Shown: positions 54,706 to 64,000 of the stretch, in pieces
Layout: every line of letters starts with the position of its first letter
Position numbering within the stretch: the stretch's first letter is position 1
NCBI RefSeq assembly: GCF_000025965.1
Contig: NC_006513.1
Location: forward strand, 4,085,400 to 4,149,399
Direction of reading: 5' to 3'
Length of the DNA: 64,000 nucleotides
Origin: Aromatoleum aromaticum EbN1
Lineage (GTDB): Bacteria; Pseudomonadota; Gammaproteobacteria; Burkholderiales; Rhodocyclaceae
Notes under the pieces: generated by a model
Databases searched by the model: none
Told to the model about the DNA's origin: nothing
Seen by the model: the letters and a program-made list of their open reading frames with translations, nothing else
Position numbers and translations under genes: made by a program

Positions 54706-57700
54706 TCAATGGCTTCCCTGCGGCGACGCCGCAATTTCCGCGAGCGCCGAGAGCGGAATGCGTACCCATTCCGGACGGTTGTCCAGTTCGTAGCGCAGTT
54801 CGTAGAGCAGCTTCTCGATGACGAACAGCGTCACGAAATCCGCCGCGACGGCCGCGTCCGGCGGAACGGAAGGCAGCGGCGCGACGACCTCGCCGTACGC
54901 CTGCATGAAGCTCCGGACCACTCCCTCCTTCCATTCGGGCAGCGCGCGCGCGAGCGCCTCGGCGTGCTCGGGGCGCGCCTGGAGGTGGTGGTATCCAACT
55001 GTGCGTACCGCGTAGTCGAACGAACGCAGCATGCCGGCGACGTCCCGCAGCGGCGAATGCCTGCATCGCCGCTCGTCGATCGACCGCGCCGGCTCGCCTT
55101 CGAAATCGACGATGACGAAATCGTTCTGCACGATCAGCACCTGCCCAAGATGCAGGTCACCGTGCAGCCGCGTTTTCACGAGGCCGGGTGAAGCCAGGTC
55201 GAGCCCGGCGAGGCGTGCGACCAGCAGGTGGTGCGCCGCCAGCACCTGTCTCGCCTCGTCGCGGGCGCGCTCGTCCAGACGCGGCAACGCCGCTTCGAGA
55301 AGGCTCAGGGTGCGCTCGACATCGCCGATCACCTGAGCCCGCCACGCTTCGACTTCCGCGTCGCCGAGCGGCTCCGGGACAAACGCCGGATCAGTGCCGT
55401 GCGCGAACGCCGCATGCATCTCGCCGATGCGCCGCCCGAGCGTCTGCGCGAGCAGCAGGTAGACCCGGTCCATCCCCTCGGCCTCGGGTTCGTCGGCCGC
55501 CGCGGCGGGCCAGGTATCGGGAGAAAAGAGCCGGTCCAGATGATTCAGCGTGTAGTCCCACGCGTTGCCCTGGTTGTCGACGAATTCCTGCAGCATCGCC
55601 AGCGCCGCGACCCGGCCGTCGGGCGCGATGTATTCGACCGAGCCGGCGACCGCCGCGACGCGTGAAAACTCCGGCGCGCTGCCGAGGAAATAGCCGACTT
55701 CGATTTCCGGGTTGGTGCCGAACTGCAGTCGCCGGTAACCTTTCAGGTACAGCCGCGAGCCGAAGAACACGCCGGTGTTGGTCTGCTCCTGCAGCGGCTG
55801 GCGCACCTCGTCGCCGAGCGCCTCGGCGAACCGCGCATAGTGTTCGCTCGCCGTGAAGCGCAGGCTGCCGCCGCCGAGCGGCTGCGGTCCGCCCCCGCCC
55901 ATGCTCTGGCCGAGCGCGCGGCAATACACCGGATCGATGAACGCGTCGTAGAGGATGCCGATGCGCGCCTTCTCGCGGACACGGGCGAGCGCCGCCGCGC
56001 CGAAACGATCGACCGGGTTGTCACCGGCCGTCTCCCACGCGATGCCGAGCGGCAGGAAGTACAGGTGCGACGATCCACTCGCCAGGCTGACTTCGAGCAG
56101 CGCGAGCAGCCAGTTGCCGCCGCCGGCGGCCCATTCCTGCTCCTCGACGACTTCGATGCGCGTCACCGTCTCGCCTTTCGCTGCGAACCACCGTCGCGCC
56201 TGCAGGTACGGCAGCAGCACTTCGTTCTGCAGCTGGTCACGGCTGCGGGTGGCGATCGCGCGGCGCACCGCGCTGCCGCCCTGGTGGCCGCGGAAGAACG
56301 TGCGCCAGCCTTCGGTGAGCACGAGGATCGGCAGCTCGGTCTGCGGCAGCCGCTCCTCGTGCCAGTTCGGCGGCGGCGCATCGGCCGACAGCTCGAAGGC
56401 GAAGAAGCCGTGGCCGGCGAGCGTCAGCAGATATGGCAGCTTGCCAACTGGAGGGAACGGCACGCGGCCGACGATCTCGACCGGCACGCGTCCCTCGAAG
56501 CGCGCGAGGTCGAGTTCGACCGCCTGCGGCGTGCGCGCGAGGTTCGCCACGCACAGCACGCTCTGGTCGCGATACTCGCGCAGGTAAGCGAGCACCTTGC
56601 GGTTGCCCGGCTCGAGGAATCGCAGCATGCCGCGGCCGAACGCGCGCGAGCTGTTGCGCATCGCGATCAGCCGCCGCGTGAAGTTCAGCAGCGAATGCGG
56701 GTTGCGCGCCTGCGCTTCGACGTTGATCGCCTGGAAGCCGTAGATCGGGTCCATGATCGGCGGCAGGTAGAGCTGCTGCGGGTCGGCGCGCGAGAACCCG
56801 GCGTTGCGGTCCGGCGTCCATTGCATCGGCGTGCGCACGCCGTCGCGGTCGCCGAGGAAGACGTTGTCGCCCATGCCGAGCTCGTCGCCGTAATAAAGGA
56901 TCGGCGAACCGGGCATCGTCAGCAGCAGGAAGCTCATCAGCTCGACGCGGTCGCGGCTGTTCTCGAGCAGCGGCGCCAGCCGCCGCCGGATGCCGACGTT
57001 GATGCGCATGCGCGGGTCGTTGGCGAAGAACTGCCACATGTAGTCGCGCTCGCGGTCGGTGACCATCTCGAGCGTCAGCTCGTCGTGGTTGCGCAGGAAG
57101 ATCGCCCACTGGCAGTTTTCGGGGATGTCCGGTGTCTGGCGCATGATGTCGACGACCGGGAAGCGGTCTTCCTGCGCGACCGCCATGAAGAGCCGCGGCA
57201 TCAGCGGGAAGTGGTAAGCCATGTGGCATTCGTCGCCGTCACCGAAATACTCGCGCACGTCCTCGGGCCACTGGTTCGCTTCGGCGAGCAGCACGCGGCC
57301 GCGGTAGTGCGCGTCGATGCATTTGCGGATCTCGCGGATCACGTCGTGCGTTTCGGGCAGGTTCTCGTTGTTCGTCCCTTCGCGCTCGCGCAGGTACGGA
57401 ATCGCATCGAGGCGGAAGCCGTCGACGCCCATGTCGAGCCAGAAGCGCATCGTGCGCAGCACTGCCTTCAGCACGTTCGGGTTCTCGAAGTTCAGGTCCG
57501 GTTGGTGGCTGAAGAAGCGGTGCCAGTAATACGACTTCGCGACCGGATCCCACGCCCAGTTCGACGTCTCGGTGTCGGTGAAGATGATGCGCGTGCCGCT
57601 GTAGCGCGTCGGATCATCGCTCCACACGTAATAGTTGCGCTTCGACGACCCGGCCGGGGCGCGGCGCGCGGCCTGGAACCACGCGTGCTGGTCCGACGTG

Positions 57701-58050
57701 TGGTTGACGACCAGTTCGGTGATCACGCGCAGGCCGCGCCGGTGCGCCTCGCGGACGAATTGCCGGAAATCCGCGCGCGTGCCGTACGCCGGCAGTACTC
57801 CGTGGTAGTCGGCGACGTCGTAGCCGTCGTCCTTCAGCGGCGACGGGTAGAACGGCAGCAGCCAGATCGTGTTGACGCCGAGGTCGCGGATGTAGTCGAG
57901 CTTGCGCGTCAGACCGTTGAAGTCGCCGACGCCGTCGTCGTTGGCGTCGAAGAACGCCTTGACGTGCAGCTCGTACACCACCGCGTCCTTGTACCAGAGC
58001 CCGTCGTCGGTTTCCTTGTCCGGCGCGGCCATTGCGGGCAACAGATCCAT
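54706..58050 (-). CDS. treS: Trehalose synthase-maltokinase fusion (TreS-Pep2)
   Basis: A 1114-residue fusion. Residues about 1-560 are a GH13 trehalose synthase converting trehalose to maltose: nucleophile D215 in GFRLDAIPYL, E257 in LLAEANQW and D323 in FLRNHDELTL. Residues about 570-1110 are a maltokinase (Pep2/Mak): GETVTRIEV, LKGYRRLQFG, then the kinase motifs LHGDLHLGQ (near 963) and VIVDFEGEPARSIDERR. The product is maltose 1-phosphate, the substrate of GlgE next door. Such fusions are frequent in proteobacteria. The start ATG lies 13 bp after the glgE stop. Confidence 0.95.
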   Translation of the reverse strand: MDLLPAMAAPDKETDDGLWYKDAVVYELHVKAFFDANDDGVGDFNGLTRKLDYIRDLGVNTIWLLPFYPSPLKDDGYDVADYHGVLPAYGTRADFRQFVREAHRRGLRVITELVVNHTSDQHAWFQAARRAPAGSSKRNYYVWSDDPTRYSGTRIIFTDTETSNWAWDPVAKSYYWHRFFSHQPDLNFENPNVLKAVLRTMRFWLDMGVDGFRLDAIPYLREREGTNNENLPETHDVIREIRKCIDAHYRGRVLLAEANQWPEDVREYFGDGDECHMAYHFPLMPRLFMAVAQEDRFPVVDIMRQTPDIPENCQWAIFLRNHDELTLEMVTDRERDYMWQFFANDPRMRINVGIRRRLAPLLENSRDRVELMSFLLLTMPGSPILYYGDELGMGDNVFLGDRDGVRTPMQWTPDRNAGFSRADPQQLYLPPIMDPIYGFQAINVEAQARNPHSLLNFTRRLIAMRNSSRAFGRGMLRFLEPGNRKVLAYLREYRDQSVLCVANLARTPQAVELDLARFEGRVPVEIVGRVPFPPVGKLPYLLTLAGHGFFAFELSADAPPPNWHEERLPQTELPILVLTEGWRTFFRGHQGGSAVRRAIATRSRDQLQNEVLLPYLQARRWFAAKGETVTRIEVVEEQEWAAGGGNWLLALLEVSLASGSSHLYFLPLGIAWETAGDNPVDRFGAAALARVREKARIGILYDAFIDPVYCRALGQSMGGGGPQPLGGGSLRFTASEHYARFAEALGDEVRQPLQEQTNTGVFFGSRLYLKGYRRLQFGTNPEIEVGYFLGSAPEFSRVAAVAGSVEYIAPDGRVAALAMLQEFVDNQGNAWDYTLNHLDRLFSPDTWPAAAADEPEAEGMDRVYLLLAQTLGRRIGEMHAAFAHGTDPAFVPEPLGDAEVEAWRAQVIGDVERTLSLLEAALPRLDERARDEARQVLAAHHLLVARLAGLDLASPGLVKTRLHGDLHLGQVLIVQNDFVIVDFEGEPARSIDERRCRHSPLRDVAGMLRSFDYAVRTVGYHHLQARPEHAEALARALPEWKEGVVRSFMQAYGEVVAPLPSVPPDAAVAADFVTLFVIEKLLYELRYELDNRPEWVRIPLSALAEIAASPQGSH

Positions 58051-58062
58051 CGTCGACAGCCT

Positions 58063-60085
58063 TTACAGGAAGTAGTCGAAATCGCGTTCGCTGCGCACGC
58101 GGCGGCGCAGCACGAAAAGGTGCGCCGGAACGCGCTGCGGGTCGAGGCGCACGAAGTTGCGCGCGCTGCTCCACAGATAACGCGCACCGGACAGCAGGTC
58201 GTGCATCTGGAAGCTCGTCCCGGGCGTGATGCCCAACGCGCCGAGGTCGAGGTCGAGCCAGCCCGAATGGACGTTGTGCGGATCGAGATTCGCGACGACG
58301 ACGACGATGTTGTCGCCTGCCTCCGCCGTCTTCGAGTACGCGATCAGCTGGTCGTTGTCGATAGGCAGGAAACGCAGCGACGTGTTGTCATGCAGCGCCG
58401 GATTGTCGCGGCGCACGCGATTGACGCGCCCGATCAGCGCGGCGAGGCTGTCGGGCCGATCGAGGTCCCATTCGCGCAGCTGATATTTCTCGGAATTGAG
58501 GTATTCCTCGCTGCCCGGCTCGCGCGGCACGTGCTCCATCAGCTCGAATGCCGGACCGTAGATGCCGTAGGTCGCCGCCAGCGTCGCCGCGAGCACGAGG
58601 CGCACGACGAACGCCGGCCGGCCGCCCAGCTGCAGATATTCGGGCAGGATGTCGGGCGTATTGGGCCAGACGTTCGGGCGGAAGTAACCGGCGCCTGGGC
58701 CGTGCGCGAGCTCGGTGAAATAATCGGTGAGCTCGGCGCGCGTGTTGCGCCACGTGAAGTACGTGTACGACTGCGTGAAGCCGAGCTTCGCGAGCCGGTG
58801 CATGACGCGCGGCCGCGTGAAGGCTTCGGCGAGGAAGATCGTGTCCGGATGATCGTGGCGGATGCTCGCGATCGCCCATTCCCAGAACGGAAAAGCCTTG
58901 GTGTGCGGGTTGTCGACGCGGAATATCCGCACCCCTTCGGCGATCCAGTGGCGGAAGATGCCGGCGAGCGCGTGCCACATCGCCTGCCAGTCGCCGGTCT
59001 CGAAGTCGAACGGGTAGATATCCTGGTATTTCTTCGGCGGGTTTTCGGCGTACTGCACGCTCCCGTCGGGCCGGCGGCGAAACCACTCGGGATGCTCGGC
59101 GACCCAGGGATGGTCCGGCGCGCACTGCAGCGCGATGTCGAGCGCGAGCTCGACGCCGTGTTCGCGCGCCCGCGCAATCAGGTAGCGCAGGTCCTCGACG
59201 GTGCCGAGCAGCGGGTGCACCGCAAGATGACCGCCTTCCGCGGCGCCGATCGCCCAGGGGCTGCCGACGTCGTCCGGCCCGGCGACGAGCACGTTGTTCG
59301 GTCCCTTGCGCCGCTCGCGGCCGACCGGATGGATCGGCGGCAGGTACAGCACATCGAAGCCCATCGCGGCGATGTCGGCGAGACGGTCGGCGCAGCTGCG
59401 CAGCGTTCCGTGCGCGCCGGCGACGGGCGCGGTCGACCGCGGGAAAAGCTCGTACCACGCGCCGAAGCGCGCGAGCGGACGGTCGATGTCGAGCGGCAGC
59501 ATCGGGTGGACGGCAGCGAAGCGGCGGTCCGGATGGCGTGCCGCGATCTCGCCGAAGCGCGCATCGAGCCCCAGCGCCTTGAGCGCCTGCGCATCCGCGC
59601 CTTCGGCCTGGCTCGCGTCGCGCAGCCGCCGCGCCCACGCCGCGAGCCGCTCGCGGTCGTCGCCGATCGTCGCGCGTTCGGCGGTCTCCTCGATCAGGTC
59701 GGCGCCGATCAGCCCCGCCATGCGGATGTCGTCGGGCTCGATGCGCCGCGCGAGATCCCGGCGCCACGACTCGAACGCATCGACCCACGCCGTGACCGTG
59801 TACCAGCAGCGCCCGATCTCGCCGAGCCTGATGCGCCCGCGCCAGCGGTCGTTGCCGATTGCCGTCATCGGCACCACATGCCACTGCTCGTCCTGGTCAC
59901 GCCGCCAGCACAGCATCGCGAGCACTGCGTCGTGACCATCGGCGAAGCAGTCGGCCTCGACGTCGAACTCGTCACCGGCGACGCGCTTGACGGCAAAGCG
60001 ACCGCCGTCGACCTGCGGCGTGACCGATTCGATGACTGCGCGAATCCGCCCTTCGTCCGGCACGCGGCGCGCATCATCGATTACG

Positions 60086-60105
<20 letters not shown>
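58063..60105 (-). CDS. glgE: Maltosyltransferase GlgE
   Basis: A 680-residue GH13_3 alpha-1,4-glucan:maltose-1-phosphate maltosyltransferase. It extends glucan with maltose from maltose 1-phosphate. Motifs include [15 protein letters not shown], nucleophile FRVDNPHTK (near 398) and AEAFTRP (near 427). The length matches the family. The ATG at 60103-60105 follows GGAGG and the gene overlaps glgB by 20 bp. With treS-pep2 and glgB it forms a complete GlgE pathway. Confidence 0.95.
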
Positions 60106-61996
<1,891 letters not shown>

Positions 61997-62012
61997 CCGG
62001 TCCCCCGCCTGG

Positions 62013-62462
62013 TCAGCGGATCCGTTCGATCGCGGCGCCCGCACTGCGGACCGGGGAGCCGGGCGCGCGGGGCGTGCCGTTGCGCATCGCCTGCAGGGCG
62101 CGGCGCTCCTCCTCGATCTCGCCCGCGGTGCGCACGCCCAGGCGCCGGAACAGCGGCAGCGGCGGGCACCAGCCCTGCAGCGCATGCTGCAGCAGGAACG
62201 CGCCGACGAGCGCGGGCAGCGCCAGGAAGCGGCGATCGACGAACACCGCCAGCGCCGTGCCGGCGAGCACCACCGAAGCGGCATTCGCTTCGAGCGTACG
62301 CTCGATGTCCCACTCCTCGTCCAGTTCCGCGAGCCGCCGGTCGATCTGCGCCGGCCCGCCGAGCGACGCGCGTTCGACGTTCTCCTGTGTGAGCTGCCGG
62401 ATCCGTTGGTTGATGTGGGCTGCGGTATGCGCCGGGACGCGGTCTACGGTCGATGACAACAT
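62013..62462 (-). CDS. DUF2892/YgaP-like membrane protein
   Basis: A 149-residue protein. The region [19 protein letters not shown]...[28 protein letters not shown] (about 60-120) is the DUF2892 two-helix membrane domain found in YgaP-type proteins. An N-terminal helical segment with [20 protein letters not shown] precedes it. The role is unknown. The ATG at 62460-62462 follows CAGGAGG. It is the first gene of the glgB-glgE-treS run and lies downstream of a strong sigma-54 element. Confidence 0.8.
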   Translation of the reverse strand: MLSSTVDRVPAHTAAHINQRIRQLTQENVERASLGGPAQIDRRLAELDEEWDIERTLEANAASVVLAGTALAVFVDRRFLALPALVGAFLLQHALQGWCPPLPLFRRLGVRTAGEIEEERRALQAMRNGTPRAPGSPVRSAGAAIERIR

Positions 62463-62556
62463 GGCTGCCTCCTGAAAGCTCAAAGCGCTAAGAGCGGACG
62501 CGAACGGGGCCGGGCCGGCAAAGCAGCAGCCTTGCCGTCGCGGCGCTGTCGCCATC

Positions 62557-62572
62557 CGCAAGCGCCGTGCCT
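62557..62572 (-). promoter_or_regulatory. sigma-54 promoter, DUF2892-glgB-glgE-treS operon
   Basis: The minus strand reads AGGCACGGCGCTTGCG, one mismatch from TGGCAC-N5-TTGC at the first base. The predicted start near 62545 leaves about 83 bases to the ATG of the DUF2892 gene. Confidence 0.75.
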
Positions 62573-62588
62573 TGGCGTCGCAGGCCGG

Positions 62589-63596
62589 TCAGGCCACTTC
62601 GAGCCAGTGCAGGCTGAACAGGCGTGCCGCATCGATCCAGTATCCGCGCGGCACAAACCCCGCCTGTTCGGCCAGCGAGCGGAACCCGTCGATGGTGTAC
62701 TTGTAGGAATTCTCGGTGTGCAGCGTCTCGCCGGCGGCGAAACGGAATTCCCGGCCGGCAACCCGCACCCGCTGGGCGGCGAGGCTGACCAGATGCATTT
62801 CCACGCGTCGCGCGAGCGGCTGGTAGAACGCGTAATGGGCGAAACCGTCGTCGGTGAAATCCGCACCGAGCTCGCGGTTCGCCCGTGCCAGCAGATTCTT
62901 GTTGAAGGCCGCAGTGACACCCGCTGAATCGTTGTACGCGGCATGCAGAAGCGCCGGCTCCTTGACCAGGTCGACGCCGATCAGCAGACCGCCGCCCTCC
63001 AGCAAAACCGCAGCCATGCCGAGGAATCCGGTCGCCTCTTCCGGCGCGAAATTGCCGATCGTCGAACCGGGAAAAAAACCCACACGACGCTGCGCCCCGG
63101 GCAGGCTTGCCGGAAGATCGAACGCACGCGTGTAATCGGCGACGACCGGCCGGATCTCGAGCCGCGGGTAATCCGCCCTCAGCCGGCCCGCGGCCTGCTG
63201 CAGATGTTCGCCCGAGATGTCGACCGGAACGTAGGCACGCGGCCGTTGCAGCGCGTCGAGCAGCCGCCGCACCTTGCGGCCCGAGCCCGCGCCGAACTCG
63301 ACGAGCTCCACGTCCGGACCGATGAGCCCGGCCAGTTCGGCTGCGTGGCGTTCGAGAAGGGCGAATTCGACGCGGGTCGGGTAATACTCCGGCAGCGTGC
63401 AGATGCGGTCGAACAGCGCCGAGCCTTCGGCGTCATAAAAAAACTTGCACGACACCTGTTTCGGTATCGTTGCCAGTCCGGCAAGCAGCGCATTGCAGAA
63501 GTCGTCATCCTCCGCCCCATCCGGCAGGGGATGCTGCGCCCCATCTGTTGTCGGTGCTTTCCACAACGGGCCTTTGCCCGGGTCACTCATCTGCAT
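62589..63596 (-). CDS. EgtD-like L-histidine N-methyltransferase
   Basis: A 335-residue methyltransferase of the EgtD (DUF2260) family, which trimethylates histidine to hercynine in ergothioneine synthesis. It shows SCKFFYDAEGSALFDRI, PEYYPTRVE, the SAM motif LVEFGAGSGRKVRRLL, FFPGSTIGNF and LLIGVDLVK. The ATG at 63594-63596 follows GGGGGA; the next ATG is two codons later. EgtB, the usual partner, is not in the window, so ergothioneine is not proven. Confidence 0.88.
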   Translation of the reverse strand: MQMSDPGKGPLWKAPTTDGAQHPLPDGAEDDDFCNALLAGLATIPKQVSCKFFYDAEGSALFDRICTLPEYYPTRVEFALLERHAAELAGLIGPDVELVEFGAGSGRKVRRLLDALQRPRAYVPVDISGEHLQQAAGRLRADYPRLEIRPVVADYTRAFDLPASLPGAQRRVGFFPGSTIGNFAPEEATGFLGMAAVLLEGGGLLIGVDLVKEPALLHAAYNDSAGVTAAFNKNLLARANRELGADFTDDGFAHYAFYQPLARRVEMHLVSLAAQRVRVAGREFRFAAGETLHTENSYKYTIDGFRSLAEQAGFVPRGYWIDAARLFSLHWLEVA

Positions 63597-63657
63597 CGGC
63601 GTCCCCCTGCAATCGTCCGGCACCGGCCGCGGAGGGGGCCAGCCGCCTCGGGCGCAT

Positions 63658-63673
63658 GGCAAAACCACGGCCC
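63658..63673 (-). promoter_or_regulatory. Possible sigma-54 promoter, EgtD-like gene
   Basis: The minus strand reads GGGCCGTGGTTTTGCC, with correct spacing, a perfect TTGC and three mismatches in the -24 half. The predicted start near 63647 leaves about 50 bases to the ATG. Confidence 0.5.
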
Positions 63674-63755
63674 GGTTTTTCCAGTGTAGTAGGACAAGCG
63701 CGCAAGCGAACCCGTCGCATCGCTCCGAACGGGGTGCATTTGCCGTACGCCCGGC

Positions 63756-64000
63756 CTACTTGCGGTCCTGCTCGCGCTCGCCCGGAGACTTGTTCATGTC
63801 ACGCCGTAAGGCCGGATCGTTCATATCGGGCCAGTGCTTCTCGTCGAAGCCCCGGCTCGTGTCGAACCCCTCGCGCGACTCCTTGAGCATGACCTTCTCA
63901 TCGTCCGTAGAAAACTCGAACGAAGACAGCGGAAGCGGAATCAGCTTGTCGTCGGCGCTCCACGCCTTGTCCAGATCGAGCACGGCATACGGCACCGTTC
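63756..64000 (-). CDS. PRC-barrel domain protein, C-terminal part (cut by window edge)
   Basis: The reading frame is open to the right edge, so only the last ~80 residues are visible. YAVLDLDKAWSADDKLIPLPLSSFEF matches the end of a PRC-barrel domain; an acidic tail with HWPDMNDPALRRDMNKSPGE follows, typical of envelope stress PRC-barrel proteins. It ends 160 bp upstream of the EgtD-like gene. Confidence 0.7.
   Translation of the reverse strand, partial: TVPYAVLDLDKAWSADDKLIPLPLSSFEFSTDDEKVMLKESREGFDTSRGFDEKHWPDMNDPALRRDMNKSPGEREQDRK

Overview
The window is GC-rich DNA, very probably a betaproteobacterial chromosome. Gene content (YqjD/YqjE/YqjK, ChaB, DUF1328, BON, phasin-like and RLAN/RimK families, a second rpoN) best fits the Rhodocyclales (Azoarcus/Aromatoleum/Thauera type). 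There is no rRNA or marker gene, so this placement is an inference. I see no tRNA, rRNA, CRISPR array, insertion sequence or phage module.

Layout. 1-4.4 kb: edge of a membrane (sensor-like) protein, a yqjD-yqjE-yqjK-like operon, an NtrC-type response regulator, and a DUF421 protein. 4.5-9.3 kb: an overlapping operon GT4 - SDR - GmhB-like phosphatase - GT9 - GT4. 9.4-24.9 kb (minus): glgA, a malQ-treY fusion, treZ, glgC, topoisomerase IB, glgX, mscS and a DUF4142 lipoprotein. 25.3-31 kb: a second sigma-54 gene, a glycine-zipper protein, two glycosyltransferases, DUF2334 deacetylase and PAP2 phosphatase. 31-39 kb: ferritin-like protein, PLD-VTT fusion, EEP nuclease-like protein, ChaB, phasin-like protein, NDH-2. 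39-44.9 kb: small stress/membrane proteins (two DUF1328, DUF3309, two BON lipoproteins, CBS, AI-2E, cardiolipin synthase). 44.9-49.1 kb: C39-like peptidase + RimK-like ATP-grasp + GCS2 ligase + N-formylglutamate amidohydrolase. 49.1-54.6 kb: membrane protein, Cys-rich copper-binding protein, SDR, two ferritin-like proteins, PagL-like lipid A deacylase. 54.7-64 kb (minus): treS-maltokinase, glgE, glgB, DUF2892, EgtD-like methyltransferase, PRC-barrel protein.

How it works together. Many intergenic regions carry a -24/-12 element (GGGCAC-N5-TTGC type, GG and GC exactly 10 bp apart). I count about 18 good and 4 moderate candidates, often back to back between divergent genes. Several lie 53-125 bp from copies of a palindrome, TGTAA-N3-TTACA, often in pairs 19-21 bp apart, which is the usual layout of an NtrC-family enhancer. 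The window also encodes its own NtrC-type regulator and a non-canonical rpoN whose upstream region carries both elements. I infer a local sigma-54 regulon joining glycogen/trehalose metabolism, envelope remodelling, ferritin-like/copper proteins and small stress proteins, with general-stress or stationary-phase character. The carbon part contains both TreYZ and GlgE/TreS-Pep2 routes plus GlgA/GlgC/GlgB/GlgX, so glycogen, maltodextrin and trehalose can be interconverted.
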